A DNA stretch of 60,596 bases from Synergistetes bacterium ADurb.Bin155 (GCA_002070395.1 MWDE01000013.1:1-60596); one strand, 5' to 3'; positions 16,335 to 26,456 are shown, numbered from the stretch's first letter. Numbers and translations: made by a program. The notes: a model not told the origin generated them from the letters alone.

Positions 16335-19300
16335 TGGGAAAACCTTTCGTCCATCTTCACGTGCATAGCGAATACAGCCTCCTCGACGGTGCGATCCGCA
16401 GCGGGGACCTCGCCGGGAGGGCCGCCCTCTGGGGGAGCCCCGCCGTGGCCCTCACCGATCATGGCGTCCTCTACGGCGCGGTCGAGTTCTATGAGGCCTG
16501 CCGCAAAGAGGGGGTCAAACCCATCATCGGATGTGAACTCTACGTCGACCCCAGGGGACATACCCTCAAGGAACGCACGGGGAGGTCCTATCACCTCATC
16601 GTTCTCGCCGAGGACCAGGAGGGGTACCAGAACCTCGTCAAACTGGTCTCCCTGGCGAACACCGATGGTTTTTACTACCGCCCCAGGGTCGATCACGATC
16701 TACTCTCTCGTTATTCCAGGGGCCTTATCGCCAGTTCGGCCTGTCTCGCCGGTGAGATACCGAGCCTGATCCTTGAGGGCTCCGAGGAGGAAGCCCTCGA
16801 GAGGGCCATGCTCTACCGCGATATCTTCGGAGAAGGCAATTTCTTCCTCGAGATAATGCACAACGGGATCCCCGAGCAGGCCGTCGCTAACAGGGCGTTG
16901 ATCAAGATGTCCTCCCAGACAGGCATTCCCCTGGTAGCCACCAACGACGCCCACTACCTGGAGGCGGGGGATGCCTCCTGGCATGACGTTCTGCTCTGCG
17001 TCCAGACGAACGCCACGGTGAACGCCCCCAGCAGGTTACGCTTCGGCGCTGACGATTTCTACCTCCGCTCCCCCGAAGAGATGTGGTCTCTCTTCGGCAA
17101 CGACGTCCCCCAGGCTCTTGAAAATACGGTAGCTATCGCCGAACGTTGCAACGTGGGTTTTTCCTTCGGTTCCTACCGGTTGCCCAGGGTTGAAGTCCGG
17201 AAGGGGTCCAGCCTAGAGGAGGAACTCAGCATTAAGGCCCGCGATGGATTGCAGGCCCGTTTCAGCGGTGATGTTGTGCCCGCAGGATACGGTGAGAGAC
17301 TCGACTACGAGCTCCAGGTCATAAACCAGATGGGGTTCGCCGGTTATTTCCTCATCGTATCTGACATAATCCACACCGCCAAGGAGGAGGGGATCCCCGT
17401 GGGTCCCGGCAGGGGTTCCGCGGCCGGGTCCCTGGTCGCCTATTCCCTGAGGATCACGGAGATCGATCCTCTCAGGTACGGTTTGCTCTTTGAGAGGTTC
17501 CTCAACCCGGAAAGGATAAGCATGCCCGATATCGACACCGATATATCCGACCGGGGCAGGGACCGGGTCCTCGAGATCATTGTGGAAAAGTACGGTCGCT
17601 CCCACGTGGCGCAGATAATCACCTTTGACCGTATGAAGAGTAGGGCGGCCATACGCGACGTGGGAAGAGCGCTGGACATGAAGTATCCCGATGTGGACAG
17701 GATAGCCAAGTTGGTGCCCTCGGGGGCCGCCTCCATCGAAGAGGCCCTTCAGCAGTCCCCCGACTTGAAGCAGGCCAGGAAGGAGGACCCTTCAGTAAAC
17801 TTGCTGCTGGACTATGCAGCAAAGATCGAGGGGTTGGCCCGGCACTGCTCACAGCACGCGGCGGGCATAGTGATAACACCGGAGCCGCTGACGGACGTGG
17901 TTCCTATCCGAAGGATCGGGGAAGAGCAGATCGTGACCCAGTACTCCATGGAACCGCTGGAGAGTTTAGGCCTCGTGAAGATGGATTTCCTGGGGCTCCG
18001 GACGCTTTCGATGATCGAAGAGGCTCTCTCGAACATCAGGCGGAACGGGAAGGAAGCGCCGGACCTTTATTCCATCCCTCCCAACGACAGGGCCGCCTTC
18101 GACCTGCTCTGGCGTGCCGACACCCTGGGCATCTTCCAACTGGAATCTTCAGGCATGAGGCAGCTACTCAAGCAGGTGCGCCCCGACTGCTTCGAGGACC
18201 TCATCGCTGCTCTCGCCTTGTATCGCCCCGGCCCCCTGGGCAGCGGTATGGTAGAGCAGTACATCGACTGCAAACACGGCCGGAGAGAGATATCCTGGCT
18301 TCATGACGACCTGAAGGAGGTTCTCAGGGAGACTCACGGCATGTTCCTCTACCAGGAACAGGTCATGCAGTGCGCGGCAACACTCGCTGGGTACACTCTC
18401 GGAGAGGCCGACCTGCTCAGGAGGGCCATGGGGAAGAAGCAGGCCGACGTCATGGAGACCCAGCGGAAGCAGTTCGTGGAAGGATGTGCCGGTAACGGTG
18501 TCAAGGCTTCCGACGCGGAGCACATCTTCGATATAATCCAAGAGTTCGCCGGCTACGGTTTCAACAAGTCCCACAGCGCGGCTTACGCGATGATCACCTA
18601 CCAGACGGCCTACCTGAAAGCCCATTACCCCTGTGAGTTCTACGCGTCCTTCCTTTCGAGCCATATCCACTCGAAGCTGGACGTGCTCGCTAACCACATC
18701 AGGACCGTCAGGAACTCCGGAATAAAGGTCCTCCCCCCCGATGTCAACCGCTCGGAGGCCAACTTCAGCGTTGACCAGGACGTTATACTTTTCGGGCTGG
18801 GCGCCGTCTCCAAGATGGGACAGCCGACGGTGGAGCAGATAATCGGTGCGCGCGAGGCGGGTCCCTACCTATCTCTCTGGGATTTCCTTAACCGGGTCGA
18901 CACGAGGGTCGTTGGGAGGGCGGTCTTGGAGAACCTGATCAGGGCCGGCGCCTTTGACTCGATCACCCCCAACAGGCGGCAACTTATGGAATCCCTGCCG
19001 GGCATGTTCGAACTGGCCCAGAGGAGGAATGACGACTGCCACAGCCAGCAATTGCTGGGCCTTGAGGACCTGTCCGAGGAGGAGGGCCCCGTCCTCCTAG
19101 AAGTGGAGGATTATGACCTCCACACGAGGATGGAGATGGAAAAGGAAGCCACGGGGCTTTATATTTCAGGGCACCCCTTTGACAAGTACGAAAAGGAAGT
19201 GTCGCCCTATACCACCTGCTCCATTACCGACCTGCCTTTTTGGAGGTCCGAAGACTGCACCGCGGTGGTCGCCGGCATATTGGCGGGGGTCCAGGAGAAG

Positions 19301-19741
19301 TTCACCAGGAAAGGCGACCGCATGGGCATCCTCGAGCTGGAAGATTCTTCCGGCAAGGTAGAGGTGGTCTGCTTCCCCAGGACCTGGTCGTCAATCACAC
19401 CTCCCGAAAAGGGGAAGGCCGTCGTTGTGAAAGGATCGCCCAGGACCAGGGACGGCCTGTCGCTGATCGCGGAGAAAGTCATGGCCGTCGATGAACTGGA
19501 CGCTCGCGCCAGAAAATGGCTCCGCCTGAGGGTCCTCGATGACGGCGCTTCCTCGAACGGGAGGCTCAGGGATATCTACAGGGAACTCAAGGGGCACCCC
19601 GGTGAGGCTGGAGTCCTGCTGGAGGTACCCCTGGAAGGGGTTAAGGCTCTTCTGAAGGTCAGGGACGTTTTTGTCGAGCCCTCGGCGGTTCTTTCCGCCC
19701 GGATCTCCGAGTTATCGGGCGGCAGCGTCGAAGTGGTATAA
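16334..19741 (+). CDS. dnaE: DNA polymerase III alpha subunit (DnaE1)
   Basis: This is the replicative DNA polymerase catalytic subunit, 1135 residues. The N-terminal PHP domain starts HLHVHSEYSLLDG with its metal-binding HxH intact, followed by TDHGVLYG and a later NDAHYL, so PHP proofreading or phosphoesterase activity may be retained. The polymerase active site is PDIDTDIS (about residue 397), the fingers contain GPGRGSAAGSLVAY, and the helix-hairpin-helix and beta-binding regions follow. The OB fold is AVVAGILAGVQEKFTRKGD (about residue 978). GTG 16334 overlaps the dnaX stop by one base. The gene runs directly into mtrB, 45 bases away. Confidence 0.97.
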   Translation: MGKPFVHLHVHSEYSLLDGAIRSGDLAGRAALWGSPAVALTDHGVLYGAVEFYEACRKEGVKPIIGCELYVDPRGHTLKERTGRSYHLIVLAEDQEGYQNLVKLVSLANTDGFYYRPRVDHDLLSRYSRGLIASSACLAGEIPSLILEGSEEEALERAMLYRDIFGEGNFFLEIMHNGIPEQAVANRALIKMSSQTGIPLVATNDAHYLEAGDASWHDVLLCVQTNATVNAPSRLRFGADDFYLRSPEEMWSLFGNDVPQALENTVAIAERCNVGFSFGSYRLPRVEVRKGSSLEEELSIKARDGLQARFSGDVVPAGYGERLDYELQVINQMGFAGYFLIVSDIIHTAKEEGIPVGPGRGSAAGSLVAYSLRITEIDPLRYGLLFERFLNPERISMPDIDTDISDRGRDRVLEIIVEKYGRSHVAQIITFDRMKSRAAIRDVGRALDMKYPDVDRIAKLVPSGAASIEEALQQSPDLKQARKEDPSVNLLLDYAAKIEGLARHCSQHAAGIVITPEPLTDVVPIRRIGEEQIVTQYSMEPLESLGLVKMDFLGLRTLSMIEEALSNIRRNGKEAPDLYSIPPNDRAAFDLLWRADTLGIFQLESSGMRQLLKQVRPDCFEDLIAALALYRPGPLGSGMVEQYIDCKHGRREISWLHDDLKEVLRETHGMFLYQEQVMQCAATLAGYTLGEADLLRRAMGKKQADVMETQRKQFVEGCAGNGVKASDAEHIFDIIQEFAGYGFNKSHSAAYAMITYQTAYLKAHYPCEFYASFLSSHIHSKLDVLANHIRTVRNSGIKVLPPDVNRSEANFSVDQDVILFGLGAVSKMGQPTVEQIIGAREAGPYLSLWDFLNRVDTRVVGRAVLENLIRAGAFDSITPNRRQLMESLPGMFELAQRRNDDCHSQQLLGLEDLSEEEGPVLLEVEDYDLHTRMEMEKEATGLYISGHPFDKYEKEVSPYTTCSITDLPFWRSEDCTAVVAGILAGVQEKFTRKGDRMGILELEDSSGKVEVVCFPRTWSSITPPEKGKAVVVKGSPRTRDGLSLIAEKVMAVDELDARARKWLRLRVLDDGASSNGRLRDIYRELKGHPGEAGVLLEVPLEGVKALLKVRDVFVEPSAVLSARISELSGGSVEVV

Positions 19742-19786
19742 AATAGTGGGGTCGTCCCCTCGAGAGGGGCACCGGGAGGGAGGAGC

Positions 19787-20047
19787 ATGCCCGTGGAGAA
19801 GGAAGATAAGCCTTCGGTGCTTTCTGATTTCGTTGTGGTAAAGGCCCTGGAAAACGGGGTCTCCGTGATAGGAATGACAAGAGGGCAGGAGACGAAATTC
19901 GCGCACTCCGAAAAGTTGGATGCCGGCGAGGTGTGGATCGCCCAGTTCACGGAGTTCACCTCGGCCATGAAAATCAGGGGCAGGGCCCACATACTCACGG
20001 CCCATGGGGTCGTCGAAAGCGGGAGGAAGAATGAGGAAACGGGCTAA
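19787..20047 (+). CDS. mtrB: Trp RNA-binding attenuation protein (TRAP, MtrB)
   Basis: TRAP is an 11-subunit ring that, when loaded with tryptophan, wraps RNA carrying (G/U)AG repeats. The 86 residues match Bacillus MtrB nearly end to end: [33 protein letters not shown] and [15 protein letters not shown]. The RNA-contact residues Lys37, Lys56 and Arg58 of Bacillus correspond to Lys43, Lys62 and Arg64 here, and the tryptophan-pocket threonines (25 and 30 in Bacillus) are Thr31 and Thr36. GGGAGG precedes ATG 19787. The last 17 bases overlap pyk, whose ribosome-binding site lies inside this gene. No trp or folate gene is nearby. Bacillus mtrB sits with folE instead. Confidence 0.95.
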   Translation: MPVEKEDKPSVLSDFVVVKALENGVSVIGMTRGQETKFAHSEKLDAGEVWIAQFTEFTSAMKIRGRAHILTAHGVVESGRKNEETG

Positions 20048-21800
20048 GATCGTCTGTACCCTCGGGCCGGCCTGCGAGGATCATGAAGTGCTGAAACAAA
20101 TGGTTCAGGCGGGCATGGATGTGGCCCGCCTGAATTTTAGCCATGGGGACCGCGGAACCCACGGGTCCCACCTGGACAGGGTGAGGAGGATCGAGGAGGA
20201 ACTGGGGCGGCCCATCGGCACCATGATAGACACCAAGGGGCCCGAGATCAGGACCGGGACCCTCGAGGGACACCGTCCGATGATGATAAAAAGCGGGAGC
20301 ACGATAACGCTGACCGCCGAACCCCTTGAGAAGGGTGACGCCTCCAGGGTCGGCATAAGCTACCCCGGCCTCCCCGGCGAGGTCGGTCCTGGGCAGGATC
20401 TTTTTATCGACGACGGCACCCTTCATCTCATCGTGGAAAAGGTCGAGGGGAAGGATATCACCTGTCGTGTGAACGTGGGCGGTGAATTGGGGGAAAAGAA
20501 GGGCCTCTCCATCCCAGGCGTGAAAATGTCGCTGCCGATCCTCACGACCAAAGACATCGACGATATCCGCTGGGCCGTAGAAAAAGGGATGGACTTCCTG
20601 GCGCTCTCCTTCGTCCGTGACCGGTCGGATGTCATGGACGCGCGCCGGGTGCTGGAAGAGATCGGGGGCAACCTCAGGGTGATCGCCAAGATCGAGACCC
20701 GCGACGCCGTGGACAACCTGGAGGAGATCATCGAGGTTGTGGACGGGATGATGGTGGCCAGGGGCGACCTGGGGGTCGAGATCCCCCTCGAGGATGTCCC
20801 CCTAACGCAGAAGGCGATCATCGACCGGTGCCGATCTCACGGAAAGCCCGTCATCGTGGCTACCCAGATGCTGGATTCCATGATCCGTAACGTGCGCGCC
20901 ACGAGAGCCGAAGCGAGCGATGTCGCCAACGCCGTCCTGGACGGTGCCGATGCCCTGATGCTTTCGGGCGAGACGGCCAACGGGGCTTACCCGGTGCTGG
21001 CGGTGAAGACCATGGCCATGATCATCGGCAGCACTGAAAAAGGGGGATCCCCGTGGAGAAAGCCCTTCGTCAGCCAGGCGGGCGCGCCAGGGATCCCCGA
21101 CGCTGTCAGCAAGGCCGCGGGGATGATATCTGACCAGATGAAGGCCCAGGCCGTCCTTTCGCTTACCCAAAGTGGAGTGACGGCCCAGATGGTCAGCAAG
21201 TACAGGCCCGCGGCCCCCATTATCGGGGCGACCCCCAACCGGGAGACCTTGAGGTACTTGACCCTGGTCTGGGGAGTGGAGCCTCTCCTTGTTCCCGAGG
21301 AGAAGGTCCTCGAGACGGCCCTGACATCGGCCATGGAGACCGCCCGTAAGGAGTCGCTCCTGAGGGAGGGCGATATGGTGGTGGCCACCGCCGGGTACCC
21401 CATAGGCAGCCCGGGAAGCACAAACTCGATCCAGGTCCTTACCGTGGCCAAGACCCTCCTGAAGGGACTCTCCCTACTGAAGAAGGACGCCTCCGGGGTG
21501 GTTGTGAAGGCCTTGACCGGCTCCGAGGCCGACGCCAAGATGAAGGATGGGGCGATACTGGTGACAAGGCAGACCGATAGGGAATACATACCAGCCATGA
21601 GAAAGGCCTCGGCCATAATATGCGAAGAGGGCGGCCTCACGAGCCATGCCGCCATCGTCAGCCTCGAGCTCAGGATACCCTGCATCGTCTCCGCCACGGG
21701 AGCCCTGGCCGCCCTGGAGGACGGCATGACGGTGACCGTTGATGGTAGGCGCGGCGTAGTGCTCGGAGGCTCAGTCCGGCTCCATTCCGATGGGGACTGA
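20031..21800 (+). CDS. pyk: Pyruvate kinase with C-terminal PEP-utiliser-type domain
   Basis: This enzyme converts PEP and ADP to pyruvate and [14 protein letters not shown] opens the protein; [23 protein letters not shown] and the [12 protein letters not shown] block are the catalytic core; ATQMLDSM and [15 protein letters not shown] follow. After the normal ~475 residues comes an extra domain of about 110 residues with [18 protein letters not shown], the PEP-utiliser mobile fold also found in Geobacillus pyruvate kinase but without its phospho-histidine function being established. ATG 20031 has GGGAGGAAG upstream and overlaps mtrB. The stop overlaps the nudix gene. Length is 589 residues. 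Confidence 0.96.
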   Translation: MRKRAKIVCTLGPACEDHEVLKQMVQAGMDVARLNFSHGDRGTHGSHLDRVRRIEEELGRPIGTMIDTKGPEIRTGTLEGHRPMMIKSGSTITLTAEPLEKGDASRVGISYPGLPGEVGPGQDLFIDDGTLHLIVEKVEGKDITCRVNVGGELGEKKGLSIPGVKMSLPILTTKDIDDIRWAVEKGMDFLALSFVRDRSDVMDARRVLEEIGGNLRVIAKIETRDAVDNLEEIIEVVDGMMVARGDLGVEIPLEDVPLTQKAIIDRCRSHGKPVIVATQMLDSMIRNVRATRAEASDVANAVLDGADALMLSGETANGAYPVLAVKTMAMIIGSTEKGGSPWRKPFVSQAGAPGIPDAVSKAAGMISDQMKAQAVLSLTQSGVTAQMVSKYRPAAPIIGATPNRETLRYLTLVWGVEPLLVPEEKVLETALTSAMETARKESLLREGDMVVATAGYPIGSPGSTNSIQVLTVAKTLLKGLSLLKKDASGVVVKALTGSEADAKMKDGAILVTRQTDREYIPAMRKASAIICEEGGLTSHAAIVSLELRIPCIVSATGALAALEDGMTVTVDGRRGVVLGGSVRLHSDGD

Positions 21801-22416
21801 TCGGAGAGGGGCCTCATGGCTTCGACGGGCCCTTTTGAAAACACCCACCCAACGGCTGGACATCGAATGGGAGGATATAACTGAAAGCCAGGGGAGGATG
21901 AGCGCCGTCCTGGTGCCTCTCTTCCCGAGGGGGGAGGGGCTTTTCCTGCTACTGGTGGAGCGGTCCGATTCCCTCAAGCGTCACCCGGGACAGGTGGCTT
22001 TCCCCGGCGGCGCCCGGGAAAAACGAGACAGGGGCCCCGTCGAGACCGCCCTGAGGGAATTCACCGAGGAGACTGGGATCCCCGCGGAAAAGGTAGAGGT
22101 CGTAGGCGCGCTTCCCGAGGTCTGGGTCTATTCCAGCGACTTCACGATCTTCCCGGTGGTGGGGTACCTGCCCTCGGGAGTGGCTCCCGGGGACTTGTCA
22201 CCCGACGGGAACGAGGTCAAGAGGGTGCTGGAGATTCCTCTAAAGCAGCTGGAACGACCACCGAGGATGGAGAATCTCGCCGGTGAGGGGCAAAACTTCC
22301 CCTTTCCTGTTTACCGGCTCGATGACGGGGTTGTTCTATGGGGTGCTTCGGCTCGAATCATCCTCGACCTTACCCGGTCACTTCGCGACTCAGAGGGCGG
22401 GACACGATGTCCCTGA
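21790..22416 (+). CDS. Nudix hydrolase, CoA pyrophosphatase (NudL)-like
   Basis: The nudix box follows FPGGA and includes ALREFTEETGI. The stretch LLLVERSDSLKRHPGQVAF just before it is the UPF0035 signature of coenzyme-A-diphosphate-cleaving nudix enzymes. It probably trims CoA or short acyl-CoAs. The ATG at 21790 overlaps pyk by 11 bases, and its end overlaps nfo by 10. The order pyk, nudL, nfo in overlapping frames points to one transcript. Substrate is inferred from motif only. Confidence 0.88.
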   Translation: MGTDRRGASWLRRALLKTPTQRLDIEWEDITESQGRMSAVLVPLFPRGEGLFLLLVERSDSLKRHPGQVAFPGGAREKRDRGPVETALREFTEETGIPAEKVEVVGALPEVWVYSSDFTIFPVVGYLPSGVAPGDLSPDGNEVKRVLEIPLKQLERPPRMENLAGEGQNFPFPVYRLDDGVVLWGASARIILDLTRSLRDSEGGTRCP

Positions 22417-23249
22417 TAGGCGCCCATGTCTCCGTCGCCGGAGGGCTCTGGAAGGCCATAGAAAGAGGGGAGAGCCTGGGCTGCGAGGCCATCCAGATAT
22501 TCACCAAGAACCAGCTTCAATGGCTGGCCCCACCCGTATCGGAGTCCGTGGCGTCAAGGTTCATGGCCGCCTGGGGCAGGAGTACCATCAAGAAGGTAGT
22601 GGCCCATGCCTCCTACCTTCTGAACCTGGCTTCAGAAACGGAGAAGCGCGAAAAGAGCATCGCCGCCCTCGCCGAAGAGATCGCCCGCTGCGAGGCGCTG
22701 GGGATCGAGGACCTGGTCCTTCATCCCGGTTCTCACCTTGGGCGGGGTCTCGAGTACGGGAGGGAACAGGCGGCCGAGGGCCTGGCGCGCGCCCTCGAGC
22801 GGACTGCCGGGATGAGGACGAGGGTCCTACTGGAGACCATGTCCGGCCAGGGCTATTCCGTCGGCTCGACAATAGAGGACCTGGCGTGGATACTTGAAAG
22901 GGTGGGGGACCCTTCCCGTGTCGGGGTCTGCCTCGACACGTGCCACCTTTTCGGCGGCGGGTATGAACTGCGGGGCCGGTCCTCCTACGACCGCTTCGTC
23001 CGAGCGGTGGAGAAGCATATCGGCCTGGGAAACGTCGGGTGCTGGCATTTGAACGATTCCACCGCCGAGATGGGGAGCCACATAGACAGGCATCAACACC
23101 TCGGGGAAGGCTTCATAGGGCTCGAGCTTTTTTCGCGCATCGTCACCGATCCCAGGTGGGAAGAAACCCCTTGCTTGCTGGAGACCCCCAAGGGCCTTCC
23201 CGGAGACAGCGGTAACCTGGCCCTCCTGAGAAAACTGAGGGGCCGTTGA
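22407..23249 (+). CDS. nfo: Endonuclease IV (AP endonuclease)
   Basis: This zinc-dependent enzyme nicks DNA 5' to abasic sites in base-excision repair. The 280-residue TIM barrel shows LIGAHVSVAGGL, AIQIFTKNQLQW, VVAHASYLLNLAS, VLHPGSHLG, LLETMSGQG, VGVCLDTCHLFGGGY, WHLNDSTAEMGSHIDRHQHLG and LLETPKG; these supply the His, Glu and Asp ligands of the three zinc ions. ATG 22407 gives the canonical N-terminus. It overlaps the nudix gene by 10 bases. Confidence 0.97.
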   Translation: MSLIGAHVSVAGGLWKAIERGESLGCEAIQIFTKNQLQWLAPPVSESVASRFMAAWGRSTIKKVVAHASYLLNLASETEKREKSIAALAEEIARCEALGIEDLVLHPGSHLGRGLEYGREQAAEGLARALERTAGMRTRVLLETMSGQGYSVGSTIEDLAWILERVGDPSRVGVCLDTCHLFGGGYELRGRSSYDRFVRAVEKHIGLGNVGCWHLNDSTAEMGSHIDRHQHLGEGFIGLELFSRIVTDPRWEETPCLLETPKGLPGDSGNLALLRKLRGR

Positions 23250-23295
23250 GTGAGAATATAGTTGGAATGATCGTCGTGAAAGGGAGGCGATCCTG

Positions 23296-24375
23296 TTGAC
23301 TTCGAGATACCCGGAGATGAGCGTCGACACGGCCATGATCACAAGGAACGCCGAAAAGGTGGTCGGCCTCTGCTCGGGAAAGGGCATATCGGTATGGGGG
23401 GTCACAAAGGGCTTGAGCGCCCACCCGGCGGTAGCATCGGCCATGCTGGACGGCGGTTGCGTGGGGCTTGCCGACAGCCGCGTTGACAATATCAGGAAAC
23501 TCCGCCTTTTCGGGTTTCGGCACCCCATGATGCTGCTGAGGATACCCATGCCCGGCGAAATGACCGATGTGGCCGAAAATGTCGACTGCTGCCTTGTCTC
23601 CATGCCGGCATCAGTTCTGATGCTCGATCGGGCCTGCGATGAGGCCGGGAGTGAGGTCGGCGTCATTGTCATGGTCGACCTGGGGGACCTACGCGAAGGG
23701 ATCTGGCCGGACGGCGTGGAAGAGATGGCCGACGCCCTTCTTCAATGCCGCAGGACCCGTTGCCTGGGGGTCGGGAGCAACCTTGGGTGCCTGTCAGGGG
23801 TGCTCCCATCGGTGACGAACCTCTCGCTGCTGGTCAGGATCGGCGGGGAGCTCTCCAACCTCCTCGGACATCCCCTGGAAGTGGTCTCCGGGGGCGCCAC
23901 ATCCTCCCTGTCCCTGGTCGAGGACGGCACTATGCCCGAAGGTGTCAACCAACTGAGGGTGGGGGAGGGTATCCTGCTCGGGACGGATGTCACGGGGAAC
24001 AGGGTGATCCCCTACCTCGAAAGGGACGCCATAAGGATCACCGCCGAGGTAGTGGAGGTCAGGAGGAAGCCTTCGATGCCCATTGGGAAGACGGGGGCCG
24101 ACGCTTTTGGGAACACCCCCGTTTTCCAGGACAGGGGAACGAGGCGGCGGGCCATCGTCGCCATGGGGCGGCAGGACGTGAGGCCCGAGGGGCTGACGCC
24201 CATCGACGGAGGTCTTGAGATCATAGGGGCCTCCAGTGATCACCTGACCCTCGACGCGGAGGATTTCGAGGGCCCCCTCAACCCGGGCGATACAATTTCC
24301 TTCGCTGCCGATTACGGCGCCATGCTGGCGGCGGCGACGTCGCCCTATGTCAGAACGAAGATAATAAAGAAATGA
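23296..24375 (+). CDS. PLP-dependent racemase, alanine/ornithine racemase (Orr/YhfX) family
   Basis: This protein has a fold-type III PLP barrel. The start YPEMSVDTAMITRNAEKVV and GVTKGLSAHPAVASAML (with the PLP lysine) resemble clostridial ornithine racemase and YhfX more than cell-wall alanine racemase, and LADSRVDNIRKLR and VSGGATSSLSLVE support this. Ornithine racemase serves oxidative ornithine fermentation in anaerobes, a plausible role here, but the substrate is not certain. TTG 23296 is the start, with GGGAGGCG upstream. It stands between nfo and cdaA with short gaps. Confidence 0.8.
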   Translation: MTSRYPEMSVDTAMITRNAEKVVGLCSGKGISVWGVTKGLSAHPAVASAMLDGGCVGLADSRVDNIRKLRLFGFRHPMMLLRIPMPGEMTDVAENVDCCLVSMPASVLMLDRACDEAGSEVGVIVMVDLGDLREGIWPDGVEEMADALLQCRRTRCLGVGSNLGCLSGVLPSVTNLSLLVRIGGELSNLLGHPLEVVSGGATSSLSLVEDGTMPEGVNQLRVGEGILLGTDVTGNRVIPYLERDAIRITAEVVEVRRKPSMPIGKTGADAFGNTPVFQDRGTRRRAIVAMGRQDVRPEGLTPIDGGLEIIGASSDHLTLDAEDFEGPLNPGDTISFAADYGAMLAAATSPYVRTKIIKK

Positions 24376-24393
24376 CCGCCGGAGAGTGATCCC

Positions 24394-25239
24394 TTGTCCG
24401 GAATACTCGAATCCATCCGTTGGCAAGACTTTATTGACATCATCGTCATAGCCTTTATAGTCTACAGGCTGCTCCTCCTGCTCATGGACACCCGCGCCAT
24501 GCAGCTCGTGAAGGGCCTTTTCGTCATCGGCCTTTTCTACGCCACGGCCCGGTTCCTGAAACTGGCGGCTCTGACCTGGATACTCGGGAGACTATTGGGG
24601 GTCTTTATCCTGGCGATCCCCATAGTATTCCAGCCCGAGATCAGGAGGATGCTCGAAGAACTCGGGCGGGGGAGCATCTGGAGACGCCGCCAGGCCGAGG
24701 AGAGGGCGTCCCAGTTGACCGACGAGATCACCAGGGCCCTCCTTTTTCTCCAGAGCAGGAAGATAGGGGCCATTTTGGTCTTTCAGAAAGATACCGGCCT
24801 GAAGGACATCTGGAGATCGGCCGTCCAGATCGAGGGGGATGTATCCCAGGACCTCATCATATCCATTTTCTGGCCCGGGAATCCGCTCCACGACGGCGCG
24901 GTGATACTGGACGACCGGAAGGTGATCGCCGCGGCCTGCTACTTGCCCCTCACGGAGAACAGCAACCTCTCAAGATGGATCGGGACCCGGCATCGGGCCG
25001 CCCTTGGCGTTTCGGAGGTCTCCGACGCCATGGCCCTTGTCGTATCGGAGGAGCGGGGGGAAGTGGCCTTGGCTATCAACGGTCATCTTTCGAGGGAATT
25101 GAAGGAAGGGCAGATCAGGAGACTCCTTTTGCACTACTTCACCCGGGCCGCCGGTCCCGCGACAGCCGTCGAGGGTATCAGGGAAAGGCTGGGGTCTGTG
25201 TTTTCCCGGGGAGGATCTGACCATGATGAGATCGATTGA
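24394..25239 (+). CDS. cdaA: Diadenylate cyclase CdaA (c-di-AMP synthase)
   Basis: CdaA makes the second messenger c-di-AMP from two ATP. Three N-terminal membrane helices (about residues 10-30, 40-58 and 62-80) precede the DAC domain, whose catalytic motifs are PLHDGAVIL (DGA, about residue 166) and GTRHRAALG (RHR, about residue 199). TTG 24394 follows GGAGAG. The gene overlaps cdaR by 17 bases, and glmM follows: the cdaA-cdaR-glmM order is conserved in many Firmicutes and links c-di-AMP to peptidoglycan synthesis. A matching phosphodiesterase (PgpH) is encoded at 43433. Confidence 0.96.
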   Translation: MSGILESIRWQDFIDIIVIAFIVYRLLLLLMDTRAMQLVKGLFVIGLFYATARFLKLAALTWILGRLLGVFILAIPIVFQPEIRRMLEELGRGSIWRRRQAEERASQLTDEITRALLFLQSRKIGAILVFQKDTGLKDIWRSAVQIEGDVSQDLIISIFWPGNPLHDGAVILDDRKVIAAACYLPLTENSNLSRWIGTRHRAALGVSEVSDAMALVVSEERGEVALAINGHLSRELKEGQIRRLLLHYFTRAAGPATAVEGIRERLGSVFSRGGSDHDEID

Positions 25240-26434
25240 TCGCCTTCTCGCCTCCCGGCTCTTCCTCAAGGTATTGTCGGTGCTGGTAGCGGTCCTGATC
25301 TGGTTCTACCTGGCCTCGGACCGTGGGACCGAGGTCGTGAGGACCGTGACGGTTCCGCTGGAGTTCCTCAACGTCCCGGCCGATATGTCAGTGACCAGCG
25401 GGGTCCGCGACGTGGACATACAGGTATCGGGCACTAGGGAGGATACACTCCTGAAGATGGACACGATCGCCTCACAGGTGGATCTTAAGGGCTTAGGGCC
25501 GGGATCGTACCGCCGACCCATCCAGGCCATCCTTTCATCGGGGCTTAGGCTCGTCGAGGTTTCCCCGCCCTTCGTGGATCTCGACCTCACCCGGTTAGTG
25601 TCGAGGACCCTGACCGTCAAGGTCCTCGTCCCCGAGGATTTGCCGCCTGAATACCACCTGGAGGAGGAGAGGGTCGAACCCCGGGAGGTCTCGGTCAAGG
25701 GTCCGGAGCAGATGGTGGCCTCCCTGGACAACGTCTGGGTGGCTCCCACCGTGGAACAGCTGCTTCAGGAGAAGGAGCTCTCCCTGTCGGTCATACCCTT
25801 TCCCGGCAGCGACCAGAGGTCGCCCTTCATGATAGAACCGGCCGTGGCGGACCTGTTCTTCCGGTTGATCAAGGGGTTCCCCAGGAAGGTCGTCCCTGTA
25901 AGGGTTGAACTGAAGGGTGAACCGGGTCATGACTTCCAGGTGGAAGCGGTGGTGGTGGACCCGCCGGAACTGACGATCCAGGGTCCCTTTGAGTCGATAG
26001 AACGAATAGACCAGGTCAACTTGGCCCCCATCGATATCACCGGGTTCGCTTCTGATGTCAGCGAGGTCGTGACCGCGCCGGACCCCGCCGATGACGCGCA
26101 GATCGTGGATGTTCCGTCGGTCCGGGTGAGGATTCTTCTGGCTCCAAGGATGGAAAGAAGGCTTTTCGCGAAGATACCCGTCCGGCTTGCCGGCAGGAGC
26201 GTATACCCCGGCTGGAGGGTGGAGCCCTCCGAGGTGAATGTCATTCTTCAGGGCCCGCCGTCGGCCTTGGATTCCGCCGAGGCCGAAGGAAGTCCCCTGG
26301 ACGTCTTCGTTGACGTGACAAACCTGGTCTCCCAGAAGATCACCGTACCCGTGAAGGTGACCTTGCGTGCCAGGGGGGCCACCCTGGCCGAGATCGACCC
26401 ACCCAACGTTACGGTCTACGCGTTGACAGAGTAG
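25223..26434 (+). CDS. cdaR: YbbR-domain protein CdaR, regulator of CdaA
   Basis: One membrane helix (LFLKVLSVLVAVLIWFYLAS, about residues 13-32) anchors an extracytoplasmic chain of about four YbbR repeats. The repeats are recognisable by recurring VPLEFLNVP-, VPVRVELKG- and IPVRLAG-type strands and by (D/N)PPxVxVxG turns. CdaR binds CdaA and modulates its activity. The start ATG lies inside the 3' end of cdaA. Length 403 is normal. Confidence 0.92.
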   Translation: MMRSIDRLLASRLFLKVLSVLVAVLIWFYLASDRGTEVVRTVTVPLEFLNVPADMSVTSGVRDVDIQVSGTREDTLLKMDTIASQVDLKGLGPGSYRRPIQAILSSGLRLVEVSPPFVDLDLTRLVSRTLTVKVLVPEDLPPEYHLEEERVEPREVSVKGPEQMVASLDNVWVAPTVEQLLQEKELSLSVIPFPGSDQRSPFMIEPAVADLFFRLIKGFPRKVVPVRVELKGEPGHDFQVEAVVVDPPELTIQGPFESIERIDQVNLAPIDITGFASDVSEVVTAPDPADDAQIVDVPSVRVRILLAPRMERRLFAKIPVRLAGRSVYPGWRVEPSEVNVILQGPPSALDSAEAEGSPLDVFVDVTNLVSQKITVPVKVTLRARGATLAEIDPPNVTVYALTE

Positions 26435-26456
26435 GGTCTTGGAAAGGAGTGTACCG

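Noticed and set aside
19741..19800. Cluster of GAG triplets before and inside the start of mtrB as a TRAP autoregulatory site
   Set aside because: About six triplets occur, but the gaps are irregular (one, two or more than ten bases) and not the 2-3 bases of a TRAP target. Several belong to the ribosome-binding site.
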